From assembly GCA_038209775.1 (NCBI GenBank), contig JBBQXK010000001.1, forward strand, positions 119,592 through 183,591: 64,000 nucleotides of DNA, written 5' to 3'. Position numbers and translations under genes: made by a program. This DNA is from JBBQXK01 sp038209775. GTDB lineage: Bacteria; Pseudomonadota; Alphaproteobacteria; Rhodobacterales; Rhodobacteraceae. Under the pieces are notes generated by a model that had not been told where the DNA came from, ran no database searches, and was given only the letters and a program-made list of their open reading frames with translations. This document shows, piece after piece, positions 17,203 to 26,133 of the stretch; position 1 is the stretch's first letter, and every line of letters starts with the position of its first letter.

Positions 17203-17987
17203 TCGGGCGACCGGGCGCGCAGGTGGATGGGGGCAAAGGTTGCCGATTGTCGCAGGTCCACCTGTCCGCGTTTGGCCAGTTCCAGCACAGCGGCGAAATG
17301 CGCGGCTGTGGCCGACCGGCGGCGCATCGGATGGGTGCCCCAGCCTTCGGGCAGAAAGCTGGCAAGATCAGTCCATTGGCCGACATGCCCGATCAGCCCG
17401 CGCATCCGGTCAAGCGCCTGTTCCATGGTATAGATGTTGTCGCGGTCCATGACATAGGGGCGAAACTCGTCCTTGGTGCGGATCCGGGCATAGGCGCGCA
17501 TCAGGTCCAGCAGGGTCGCCGTATAGGTCACGTGCCGTCTTGCCGTCAGGGTTTCGGGCTGGCCGCGCGCGAACACGTCGCGGCCCAACTGGTCGCGCGC
17601 CATCAGCCGCGCGGACGCCTCGCGCATCGCCTCAAGGCGGGCAAGCTGGAACGCCAGGTGTGCTGCAAGATCGGCGGCAGAGGGGCCTTCCTCGGCGGGG
17701 TCGGGCGGCAGAAGAAGGCGCGACTTGAGGTAGGCCAACCAGGCCGCCATCACCAGATAATCCGCCGCCAGTTCCAGCCGCACACTTTGCGCCCGCGCAA
17801 CAAACGCCAGGTACTGGTCTGCCAGATGCACGATGGAGATGCGCCGCAAGTCCACCTTCTGCGTGCGTGACAGCATCAACAACAGGTCCAGCGGCCCCTC
17901 GAACCCGTCCACATCGACAATCAGCGCCTCGGACGCCTGCCGTTCGGCAGGGGTTGTCGTGGCCGCATCGTCCCAGTCATCCGGCAT
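17199..17987 (-). CDS. scpA: Segregation and condensation protein ScpA (kleisin)
   Basis: A 262-residue kleisin that bridges the SMC heads. The N-terminal signature is VDGFEGPLDLLLMLSRTQKVDL (split, about 26-47), followed by AADYLVMAAWLAYLKSRLLLP (about 78-98). The C-terminal winged helix lies at about 190-262. The gene starts 12 bases after nagZ and overlaps scpB. This nagZ-scpA-scpB order is typical for Rhodobacterales and ties cell-wall recycling genes to chromosome segregation in one transcript. Confidence 0.95.
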   Translation of the reverse strand: MPDDWDDAATTTPAERQASEALIVDVDGFEGPLDLLLMLSRTQKVDLRRISIVHLADQYLAFVARAQSVRLELAADYLVMAAWLAYLKSRLLLPPDPAEEGPSAADLAAHLAFQLARLEAMREASARLMARDQLGRDVFARGQPETLTARRHVTYTATLLDLMRAYARIRTKDEFRPYVMDRDNIYTMEQALDRMRGLIGHVGQWTDLASFLPEGWGTHPMRRRSATAAHFAAVLELAKRGQVDLRQSATFAPIHLRARSPE

Positions 17988-17999
17988 GCACCGCCCCGT

Positions 18000-19004
18000 T
18001 CAAGCGACCCCGTTCAAGAGGCTGCGAAGTTCGGCCTCCAGCGCCATGATGTCAACCGCCTCGGGCGTGCGCCGGGCGTCCAGCGCCCGCGCGGCGCGCA
18101 TCATCGCGGCGGGGGTCATGGTGCCCGATGCCGCCACCACCGCCTCGGCATCCGGCATTTCGGCCTTGCAGTAAAGCGCCAAATCACAGCCCGCCTGCAA
18201 CGACCGCGAGGCCCGTTCGGCAAGACTTCCCGCCAGCGCCTGCATCGACAGGTCATCGGTCATCAACAGCCCGTCAAAGCCGATCTTCTGGCGGATATGC
18301 GCGATGGTCGGCGCCGACTGGGTGGCGGGCAGATTGTCCAGCGCGCGGTAGACGACATGGCTGGTCATCCCCAACGGCAGATCGGCCATCGCGGTGAACG
18401 GGGCGAAATCGGTGGCCGCAAGGTCATCCAGCGGCACATCCGTCACCGGCAGGTCGAAATGGCTATCCGACACACCGCGCCCGTGCCCCGGCATATGCTT
18501 GACCACCGGCAGCACACCGCCCTCCAGATGCCCCATCGCCGCCGCACGCCCAAGGCTGGCCACCGTTGCGGGGTCATCCGCCAAACAGCGGTTGCGCAAG
18601 AAGGGATGCGTGTCGTCCCGCGCGACATCCAGACAGGGGGAAAAGTTGCCGTCCATCCCCACGCCGCGTAACTCGTGCGCGATAAGGCGGTAGCGCAGCC
18701 ACAGCGCGCGCGCGGCCCGGTCGCCCGCCTGTGCGACAAAATCAAGGGGCGGCGTCCATTCGCGCCAGTGGGGCTTGCGCAGCCGCTGCACCCGGCCCCC
18801 CTCCTGATCGGTGAAGATCGGTGCATTCCGGCCGACGGCGGCGCGCAGATCGGCCGTCAGGCGGCGCAGTTGGGTGGGGTCTTCGACGTTGCGCGCAAAA
18901 AGAACGAACCCCCAGGGGTCAGCGGCGCGAAAGAATGCGGCCTCCTCCGCCAGCAGAGCAGTCCCGGCGCAGCCAAGGATCACCGCGCCATGCGCCGTGG
19001 TCAT
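18000..19004 (-). CDS. nagZ: Beta-N-acetylhexosaminidase (peptidoglycan recycling)
   Basis: A GH3 cytoplasmic enzyme that removes N-acetylglucosamine from 1,6-anhydro-muropeptides. At 334 residues it is the single-domain NagZ form. Visible are TDQEGGRVQRL (about 65-75), the substrate loop KHMPGHGRGVSDSH (169-182, with His182 the likely acid/base partner) and the nucleophile region LLMTDDLSMQ (Asp250/251). Its ATG overlaps the end of the SPOR-domain gene. NagZ products feed AmpG/AmpR-type sensing in other bacteria; no ampR is nearby. Confidence 0.95.
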   Translation of the reverse strand: MTTAHGAVILGCAGTALLAEEAAFFRAADPWGFVLFARNVEDPTQLRRLTADLRAAVGRNAPIFTDQEGGRVQRLRKPHWREWTPPLDFVAQAGDRAARALWLRYRLIAHELRGVGMDGNFSPCLDVARDDTHPFLRNRCLADDPATVASLGRAAAMGHLEGGVLPVVKHMPGHGRGVSDSHFDLPVTDVPLDDLAATDFAPFTAMADLPLGMTSHVVYRALDNLPATQSAPTIAHIRQKIGFDGLLMTDDLSMQALAGSLAERASRSLQAGCDLALYCKAEMPDAEAVVAASGTMTPAAMMRAARALDARRTPEAVDIMALEAELRSLLNGVA

Positions 19005-19972
19005 CTCTGGCTGACCGGGATGCAGGCGGCCTGCGCCGACAGGAACGCGCTGCAGAACCGGCGCGCGTCGCTGTCGCTGTCAAACCCCTGCGCGCGCAGG
19101 CGGTAGAACGTCCGCCCCCCCGATTGCGCGGCCTCGACCACGCGGGCCTTGCCCTGCATCAGATCGCCAAAACGGGCATAAAGCTTGTCCCATTCCGCGC
19201 GGGCGGCATCAGTGGTGTCAAACGCCCCAAGCTGGACCAGCCGCGTGCCGGCGGTCAGCGTCGCGGGGTCGATTTCGGCTACGGGGGCGGAAGCGGGGGT
19301 CGGTTGGGTACCATCAGGGGCAAGCGCGGCCCCCGTCACCGGATCGGGCGCGCCGCCCAGATGCGCGGGGCGCGGCATCGGGCGGATCACCCCCGCCAGC
19401 ATCACGCCGGGCAAGGTTTGCGGCAACCCGGTCGATTGCAGGGCATCCAGCGATCCTGACAGGGGGGTCACATCACCCGAGGCGTCCAGTTGCAGAAGGT
19501 CTTCTGCCGTCGCCTCGGCGATGGCGGCGGCAATCGCATCGTCCTGGGCCGGGGTGGCCTCGGGGTCAATCGCGGCGATCATCAGGCCGGGGGCCCCATC
19601 GGTCCGGGCCGACACCGGTGCGGTCGGCGTGGCAAAGCTGCCGGCCGTATCCTCAAGCGTCAGGTCGATGGGGCGCGGCGCCAGCACCAGCCGGTCGGCC
19701 GGATCACCCGCCACGCCGTCCGCCGCCACCGCGTTCACCGACAGCCCCTGATGTTCCGACACCGTGCCGCCCGGTTCAGCCGGGGCCACCCGCATCGGCC
19801 CTGCCATGGCGCGCACCACCGGGATGCCCGCGATATCGCGCACCGCCAGCTTGTAGCCCCAGACGCAGAACCCCAGCACCAGCGCCACCGACAGCACGGC
19901 GCCGCCCATGTAAAAGATGCGCTCAACCCGGCCCGGAGCCTGTGACGGCCCGTCATATTCCATAATCGCCAT
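19001..19972 (-). CDS. SPOR domain-containing membrane protein
   Basis: A 323-residue bitopic protein: short cytoplasmic N-terminus, transmembrane segment IFYMGGAVLSVALVLGFCVW (about residues 18-37), a long Pro/Ala/acidic periplasmic linker, and a C-terminal SPOR domain (from GTRLVQLGAFDTTDAARAEW to the end). SPOR domains bind denuded glycan strands and bring proteins to the division septum. ATG 19972 has a GAGGCAG ribosome site at good spacing; ATGs at 19984 and 19963 are alternatives. Located between argS and nagZ and overlapping nagZ by four bases. Confidence 0.9.
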   Translation of the reverse strand: MAIMEYDGPSQAPGRVERIFYMGGAVLSVALVLGFCVWGYKLAVRDIAGIPVVRAMAGPMRVAPAEPGGTVSEHQGLSVNAVAADGVAGDPADRLVLAPRPIDLTLEDTAGSFATPTAPVSARTDGAPGLMIAAIDPEATPAQDDAIAAAIAEATAEDLLQLDASGDVTPLSGSLDALQSTGLPQTLPGVMLAGVIRPMPRPAHLGGAPDPVTGAALAPDGTQPTPASAPVAEIDPATLTAGTRLVQLGAFDTTDAARAEWDKLYARFGDLMQGKARVVEAAQSGGRTFYRLRAQGFDSDSDARRFCSAFLSAQAACIPVSQR

Positions 19973-20057
19973 GCTCTGCCTCATCGGCAGGGGTACATAG
20001 CCCCTGCCCTGTCTTGCCGTTGCTGCCTCAACCCGTCCAGGCCCGCTGATCTTGATG

Positions 20058-21782
20058 TCAGCGCATTTCCTCAACCGGCGTTACACCAAGAATAGCAAGG
20101 CCCGCGCAAATCACAACGCCCGTCGCGCGGGCAAGGGCGATTTTTGCCGCCGTTGTGGCCGGATCACCCTCTTGCACAAAGCGCAGGGTCGGCTCGTCGT
20201 TGCCACGGTTCCACAGGCTGTGCAGATCAGAGGCCAGTTCATACAGATAGAACGCCACGCGGTGCGGCTCATTCCCCCGCGCGGCGATCTCGACCAGACG
20301 CGGCCATTCGGCCAGCTTCTTCATCAGGGCGATCTCGGCGGGGTGGGACAGTTGTGACAGGTCGGGAGCCGGCAGGGCCATTTCCGCCACCTTGCGCAAC
20401 ACCGAGTTCACCCGCGCATTGGCATATTGCACATAGAATACCGGGTTGTCCTTGGACTGCTCCAGCACCTTGGCAAAGTCGAAATCCAGCGCCACGTCAT
20501 TCTTGCGCGTCAGCATGATGAACCGCGTCACATCCACGCCCGCCTGTTCGACGACATCGCGCAGCGTCACGAACGTGCCCGCGCGTTTCGACATCTTGAA
20601 CGGCTCGCCGTTCTTGTACAGCTTGACCAACTGGATCAGCTTGACATCCAGCGGCACCCGCCCCCCGGACAGGGCATGCACCGCCGCCTTCATCCGTTTG
20701 ACATAACCGCCATGATCGGCCCCCAGAATGTCGATCAGCAAATCGAACCCGCGCGCGATCTTGTCGTGGTGATAGGCGATGTCGGGCGCGAAATAGGTCC
20801 AGGCCCCGTCCGATTTCTGCACCGGACGGTCCACGTCATCGCCATGCGCCGTGCTGCGGAACAGGGTCTGCTGGCGCGGCTCCCAATCATCGGGCGTCTT
20901 GCCCTTGGGGGGTTCCAGCGTGCCCTCATAGATCAGGTCCATACCACGCAGCGTCTCTATGGCTGCCTCGATCCGGCCGGTGCCGTAGATGGCCTTTTCC
21001 GAAGAATAGACATCCATGCTGACGCCCAACAGCGCCAGATCATCGCGGATCATCGCCATCATCCGCTCGGTGGCAAAGGCGCGCACGTCAGCCAGCCAGT
21101 ATTGCTCGCCCTTGTCCAGCAGGGTGTCGCCATAGGTGTCCTTCAGCGCCTCGCCCACCGGGATAAGGTAGTCGCCGGGATAAAGCCCCTCGCGGATTTC
21201 CGGCGACAGGCCATGCGCCTCGCGGTAACGCTCATAGGCCGACCGGGCCAGCACATCGACCTGCGCGCCGCCGTCGTTGATGTAGTATTCGCGCGTGACC
21301 TCCCAACCCGCAAAGGCCAGCAGGCGCGACAGCGCATCACCGACCACTGCCCCCCGCACATGACCCACATGCATCGGGCCGGTGGGGTTGGCGCTGACAA
21401 ACTCGACGTTCACGCGCGCGCCCTTGCCGATTGCCGACCGGCCATAATCGGCACCCTGTTCAAGAATGGCCCAGACCAGCCCCTGCCACACCGCAGGCCG
21501 CAGCGTCAGGTTCAGGAACCCCGGCCCCGCGACGTCCGCAGACGCCACACGCGGATCGGCCATGAGCCCCGCCGCCAGCCCTTCGGCAATCTGCCGGGGC
21601 GGCAGGCCCGCAGGCTTGGCCAGCACCATCGCGGCATTCGTCGCCATGTCGCCGTGTGCGGCATCACGCGGCGGCTCGACCGAGATCGCACCCGTATCCA
21701 GCCCCTGCGGCAACGCGCCCGCCGCCACCATGGCCGCAACCTCGGCCAGCACAAGATCGCGCATTTCCGCGAAAAGGTTCAT
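20058..21782 (-). CDS. argS: Arginyl-tRNA synthetase
   Basis: Class Ia synthetase of 574 residues that charges tRNA-Arg. It has the N-terminal Add-1 domain, NPTGPMHVGHVRGAVVGD (HIGH-type HVGH, near 125-140), KMSKRAGTFVTL (near 385) and a C-terminal anticodon-binding DALR domain beginning FYVQYANARVNSV. The ATG at 21782 (MNLFAEMRDLV) is preferred, with AGGA eight bases upstream; an ATG at 21791 directly abuts the AGG. It leads the argS-SPOR-nagZ-scpA-scpB operon. Confidence 0.98.
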   Translation of the reverse strand: MNLFAEMRDLVLAEVAAMVAAGALPQGLDTGAISVEPPRDAAHGDMATNAAMVLAKPAGLPPRQIAEGLAAGLMADPRVASADVAGPGFLNLTLRPAVWQGLVWAILEQGADYGRSAIGKGARVNVEFVSANPTGPMHVGHVRGAVVGDALSRLLAFAGWEVTREYYINDGGAQVDVLARSAYERYREAHGLSPEIREGLYPGDYLIPVGEALKDTYGDTLLDKGEQYWLADVRAFATERMMAMIRDDLALLGVSMDVYSSEKAIYGTGRIEAAIETLRGMDLIYEGTLEPPKGKTPDDWEPRQQTLFRSTAHGDDVDRPVQKSDGAWTYFAPDIAYHHDKIARGFDLLIDILGADHGGYVKRMKAAVHALSGGRVPLDVKLIQLVKLYKNGEPFKMSKRAGTFVTLRDVVEQAGVDVTRFIMLTRKNDVALDFDFAKVLEQSKDNPVFYVQYANARVNSVLRKVAEMALPAPDLSQLSHPAEIALMKKLAEWPRLVEIAARGNEPHRVAFYLYELASDLHSLWNRGNDEPTLRFVQEGDPATTAAKIALARATGVVICAGLAILGVTPVEEMR

Positions 21783-21853
21783 CGTCGTCATCCTGTCACT
21801 TTATAGCGGGCTTGCCAGAGGCCGGATGCCGGGTCAATGCCGCACCCGGGAAA

Positions 21854-21910
21854 GGGGGGGTTCCGCCCCCCGCCTTCGGCTCCCCCTGAGAGTATTTTTG
21901 CAAAGAAGAA
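21854..21910 (-). repeat. Intergenic G/C-tract hairpin repeat, copy B (inverted)
   Basis: The only copy on the minus strand: CTTCTTTGCAAAAATACTCT, G-tracts, then a 6-bp stem GGGGGG/CCCCCC (21855-21860 with 21866-21871, loop TTCCG). It faces copy C head to head with about 15 bases between them, making a large inverted pair between argS and lipA. Confidence 0.75.
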
Positions 21911-21925
21911 GCCCCGGCCCTTTCA

Positions 21926-21974
21926 TCTTTGCACAAGTATCCTCGGGGGGTGCGGGGGGCAGACAGCCCCCCGC
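21926..21974 (+). repeat. Intergenic G/C-tract hairpin repeat, copy C
   Basis: CTTTGCACAAGTATCCTCGG followed by G-tracts and the stem GGGGGGC-AGACA-GCCCCCC, identical in stem and loop to copy A. It ends ten bases before the lipA stop codon, so on the minus strand the hairpin is the first structure after lipA. Confidence 0.75.
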
Positions 21975-21984
21975 TCCAGCCGGT

Positions 21985-22935
<951 letters not shown>

Positions 22936-23062
22936 GGGAATTTTCCCCCTGTCAGGACGACATAGTCATGACATAAGCTGGAACCGGCCCCAAGGCAACG
23001 ACCGGGGGGCCGGGACATATCGCATCACGGGCACGCAATGACGGGTCCGGTCAGGAGGGACG

Positions 23063-23746
23063 ATGACGAAAAAACTGGTGGCCGAGTTTCTGGGGACGCT
23101 GATCCTTGTACTGTTCGGTTGTGGTGCAGCGGTGCTGATGGGGGCGCAGATCGGGATGCTGGGCATCTCGTTCGCATTTGGTCTGGCGATTGTGGCGGCA
23201 GCCTACGGACTTGGCGCGATTTCGGGGGCGCATCTGAACCCGGCGGTCAGTCTGGGGGTCATGCTGGCCGGGCGGATGAGTGCAGGCGATTTCATCGGCT
23301 ATGCCGTGGCCCAGGTGGCGGGTGCCATTGCCGGCGCAGGTATCTTGTTGCTGATAGCCAGCGGCAAGGCGGATTATGTGTTGGCCACCAATGGGCTGGG
23401 ACAAAACGGGTTCGGTCCGGGATACTTGGGTGAATACGCGCTGATGTCGGCGCTGGTGTTCGAGTTCGTGATGACCTTCCTGTTCGTCACGGTCATCCTT
23501 GGTGCCACTGCAAGCGGCGCTCCGGGTGCCATGGCGGGCCTTGCCATCGGTCTGACGCTGGCCGCGATTCACCTTGTCGGCATCAACGTGACGGGCGTGT
23601 CGGTGAACCCTGCGCGGTCGATCGGGCCTGCGCTGTTCGTGGGCGGCAAGGCATTGGCCGACCTGTGGGTGTTCATCGCGGCGCCGCTGGCCGGGGGCGC
23701 GCTCGCGGGCATCCTGCATGCCGCAGGGATCACCCGGGCAGATTGA
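23063..23746 (+). CDS. aqpZ: Aquaporin (MIP family)
   Basis: A 227-residue inner-membrane channel with six transmembrane helices and both half-helix motifs, NPAVSLG (about residues 58-64) and NPARSIG (about 182-188). The selectivity-filter region and length match the water-specific AqpZ group rather than GlpF, which would have NPARDLG-type insertions. AGGAGGGACG precedes ATG 23063. It is divergent from lipA and followed 140 bases later by katG, but an intervening regulatory box suggests separate control. Confidence 0.94.
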   Translation: MTKKLVAEFLGTLILVLFGCGAAVLMGAQIGMLGISFAFGLAIVAAAYGLGAISGAHLNPAVSLGVMLAGRMSAGDFIGYAVAQVAGAIAGAGILLLIASGKADYVLATNGLGQNGFGPGYLGEYALMSALVFEFVMTFLFVTVILGATASGAPGAMAGLAIGLTLAAIHLVGINVTGVSVNPARSIGPALFVGGKALADLWVFIAAPLAGGALAGILHAAGITRAD

Positions 23747-23788
23747 CGCAGAAGGCTCGTTGGTCGGCGTCGGCATGATGACGCCTCT

Positions 23789-23805
23789 TCTAGAATCGGT
23801 CTAAA
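23789..23805 (+). promoter_or_regulatory. Candidate Irr box (iron control element) upstream of katG
   Basis: TCTAGAATCGGTCTAAA matches the rhizobial/rhodobacterial ICE consensus TTTAGAA-N3-TTCTAAA at 12 of 14 defined positions. Its TAGAAT (23791-23796) also fits a -10 hexamer, so a bound Irr repressor would cover the core promoter. KatG is a haem enzyme, and Irr couples haem status to gene expression, so the regulation is plausible but untested. Confidence 0.5.
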
Positions 23806-23821
23806 TCAGAGAAAGCCGTAA

Positions 23822-23860
23822 GGCGGGGCGCAACCGTTGTTTCAGGGGTTGCGCCCCGCC
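23822..23860 (+). other. Perfect 14-bp stem-loop before katG
   Basis: GGCGGGGCGCAACC (23822-23835) pairs perfectly with GGTTGCGCCCCGCC (23847-23860) around loop GTTGTTTCAGG. It ends 26 bases before the katG ATG and 11 before its GGAGG site. No T-run follows. It is either an aqpZ transcript end or, if the -10 at 23791 is used, a stable structure in the katG 5' leader. Confidence 0.7.
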
Positions 23861-23886
23861 GCAGCAATCAGGCCGGAGGTTGGCAC

Positions 23887-26094
23887 ATGGACGGGAATGA
23901 CGCAGGGGGCAAATGCCCGGTGATGCACGGCGCGGCACGGCCCGCGACGCGTTTCAGCGGACGGGCAAACCGTAACTGGTGGCCGAACCAGCTGAACCTG
24001 TCGATCCTGCACCAGAACGGCCCCGCGCAAAACCCGATGGGGCCGGACTTTGACTATTCCCGGGCCTTCAAATCCCTCGATTACAGCGCGTTGAAGGCTG
24101 ATATTGCTGCCCTGATGACCGACAGCCAGGACTGGTGGCCCGCTGACTATGGCAACTACGGCGGGCTGATGGTGCGGATGGCGTGGCATTCGGCCGGAAC
24201 CTACCGCACGGCGGACGGCCGGGGTGGTGCGGGGTCGGGCACGCAGCGCTTTGCGCCGCTGAATTCATGGCCCGACAACGGCAACCTCGACAAGGCCCGC
24301 CGCCTGCTGTGGCCGGTCAAGCAGAAATACGGCAATGCGATTTCCTGGGCCGACCTGATGATCCTTGCGGGCAACGTCGGCATGGAAACGATGGGTTTCA
24401 AGACCTTCGGCTTTGGCGGAGGGCGGGCCGATGTCTGGGCCCCGGAAGAGGATATCTGGTGGGGCAAGGAAGAAACCTGGCTGGGCGATGTGCGCTATTC
24501 AGGTGACCGCGTGCTCGAAAACCCGCTGGCCGCCGTGCAGATGGGGCTGATCTATGTCAATCCCGAAGGTCCGAACGGCAATCCCGATCCTGCCGCAAGT
24601 GCCCGCGATATCCGCGAGACCTTTGCTCGTATGGCGATGAATGACGAAGAGACGGTCGCGCTGACCGCAGGCGGCCACACCTTTGGCAAGACCCACGGTG
24701 CGGGACCCGCCAGCCACGTCGGCCCCGACCCCGAGGCCGCCCCGATTGAGGCGGGCGGGCTTGGCTGGTTGTCCTCCTACGGTTCCGGCAAGGGACGTGA
24801 TGCGATCACCAGCGGGATCGAGGGGGCCTGGACGCCAAACCCCACCACCTGGGACAGCGCCTATTTCGACGTGCTGTTCGGGTACGAGTGGGAGTTGGTC
24901 AAAAGCCCCGCCGGTGCCAACCAGTGGACGCCGATAAACTTGCGGCCCGAAGACCACGCCCCCGACCCCGAGACGGGCGAGCGGACGCACCGCATCATCA
25001 TGACGACCGCCGACATGGCAATGAGGGTCGATCCGGCCTATGCCGCAATCTCGCGCAGGTACCATTCCAACCCTGATGAATTCGCCGATGCCTTCGGGCG
25101 GGCCTGGTTCAAGCTGACCCACCGCGACATGGGGCCCAAGGTGCTGTACCTTGGCCCCGAGGTGCCAGCGGAAGACCTGATCTGGCAGGACCCCCTGCCC
25201 TTGGCCGACCATGCGCCGATCAATGACAGCGACATCGCGGCGCTGAAATCACAGATCCTTGCGGCGGGGATTGCGTCAGCCGACCTGATCTTTACCGCCT
25301 GGGCGTCAGCTTCGTCCTTCCGTGGATCGGACAAGCGGGGCGGCGCCAACGGTGCCCGCATCGCACTTGCGCCGCAAAAGGACTGGGCGGTGAACGAGCC
25401 TGCCCGCACCGGGCCGGTGATCGCGGCGCTCACGGGTATCCGCAATGCGTTCAACGCGACGGCCACGAGGGGCTGCCGCGTATCGCTGGCCGACCTGATC
25501 GTGCTGGCGGGCACCGCTGCGGTCGAACAGGCCGCTGTCGCCGCCGGTCACCCTGTCGCCGTGCGGTTCACGCCGGGGCGCACGGATGCGCGTCAGGATC
25601 AGACCGATGTCGCCTCGTTTGACGTGATGGAGCCCGAGGCCGATGGTTTCCGCAACTGGCAGCGGACCGAGTTCCGCACCAGCGCCGAGGAAATGCTGGT
25701 CGACAAGGCCCAGCTTCTGACGCTGTCTGCGCCAGAGATGACGGTGCTTGTGGGCGGCCTGCGGGTGCTGGGCGCGAACCACGGCGGCAATGCGCAGGGC
25801 GTATTCACGCGCCGTCCGGGCGCGCTGACCCCGGATTTCTTTACCGAAGTGCTGTCAATGGACACCGTCTGGACCGCGACCGACGACAGCGCCGGTGCCT
25901 TCCAGGGTCGCGACCGGCGGAGCGGTGCGGAGAAATCCACCGCCAGCCGCGTGGACCTTGTGTTCGGGTCCAACTCGCAACTGCGGGCACTGGCCGAGGT
26001 CTATGCCCAGACCGACAACGCAGGCCGCTTCGTGCGCGACTTTGCTGCGGCCTGGGCCAAGGTCATGGAGCTTGACCGGTTCGATCTGCACTGA
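23887..26094 (+). CDS. katG: Catalase-peroxidase
   Basis: Haem enzyme that disproportionates hydrogen peroxide and also acts as a peroxidase. At 735 residues it has the duplicated class I peroxidase fold. Distal residues R97, W100 and H101 (VRMAWHSAGTY), the Met-Tyr-Trp adduct partners Y223 (LIYVNPEGPNG) and about M249, and proximal H264 (AGGHTFGKTHG) are all intact. CGGAGG precedes the ATG. The N-terminal KCPVMHG is typical. A hairpin and an Irr-like box lie upstream and a 10-bp hairpin follows the stop. Confidence 0.98.
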   Translation: MDGNDAGGKCPVMHGAARPATRFSGRANRNWWPNQLNLSILHQNGPAQNPMGPDFDYSRAFKSLDYSALKADIAALMTDSQDWWPADYGNYGGLMVRMAWHSAGTYRTADGRGGAGSGTQRFAPLNSWPDNGNLDKARRLLWPVKQKYGNAISWADLMILAGNVGMETMGFKTFGFGGGRADVWAPEEDIWWGKEETWLGDVRYSGDRVLENPLAAVQMGLIYVNPEGPNGNPDPAASARDIRETFARMAMNDEETVALTAGGHTFGKTHGAGPASHVGPDPEAAPIEAGGLGWLSSYGSGKGRDAITSGIEGAWTPNPTTWDSAYFDVLFGYEWELVKSPAGANQWTPINLRPEDHAPDPETGERTHRIIMTTADMAMRVDPAYAAISRRYHSNPDEFADAFGRAWFKLTHRDMGPKVLYLGPEVPAEDLIWQDPLPLADHAPINDSDIAALKSQILAAGIASADLIFTAWASASSFRGSDKRGGANGARIALAPQKDWAVNEPARTGPVIAALTGIRNAFNATATRGCRVSLADLIVLAGTAAVEQAAVAAGHPVAVRFTPGRTDARQDQTDVASFDVMEPEADGFRNWQRTEFRTSAEEMLVDKAQLLTLSAPEMTVLVGGLRVLGANHGGNAQGVFTRRPGALTPDFFTEVLSMDTVWTATDDSAGAFQGRDRRSGAEKSTASRVDLVFGSNSQLRALAEVYAQTDNAGRFVRDFAAAWAKVMELDRFDLH

Positions 26095-26108
26095 GGCCCG
26101 GCGACAAC

Positions 26109-26133
26109 GGGCCGCTCACCCGATGAGCGGCCC
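26109..26133 (+). terminator. Hairpin after katG, overlapping DUF6456 3' end
   Basis: GGGCCGCTCA/TGAGCGGCCC form a perfect 10-bp stem with loop CCCGA. It starts 15 bases after the katG stop and covers the last codons of the convergent DUF6456 gene (stop at 26116), so it can serve both transcripts. No T-run follows. Confidence 0.6.
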
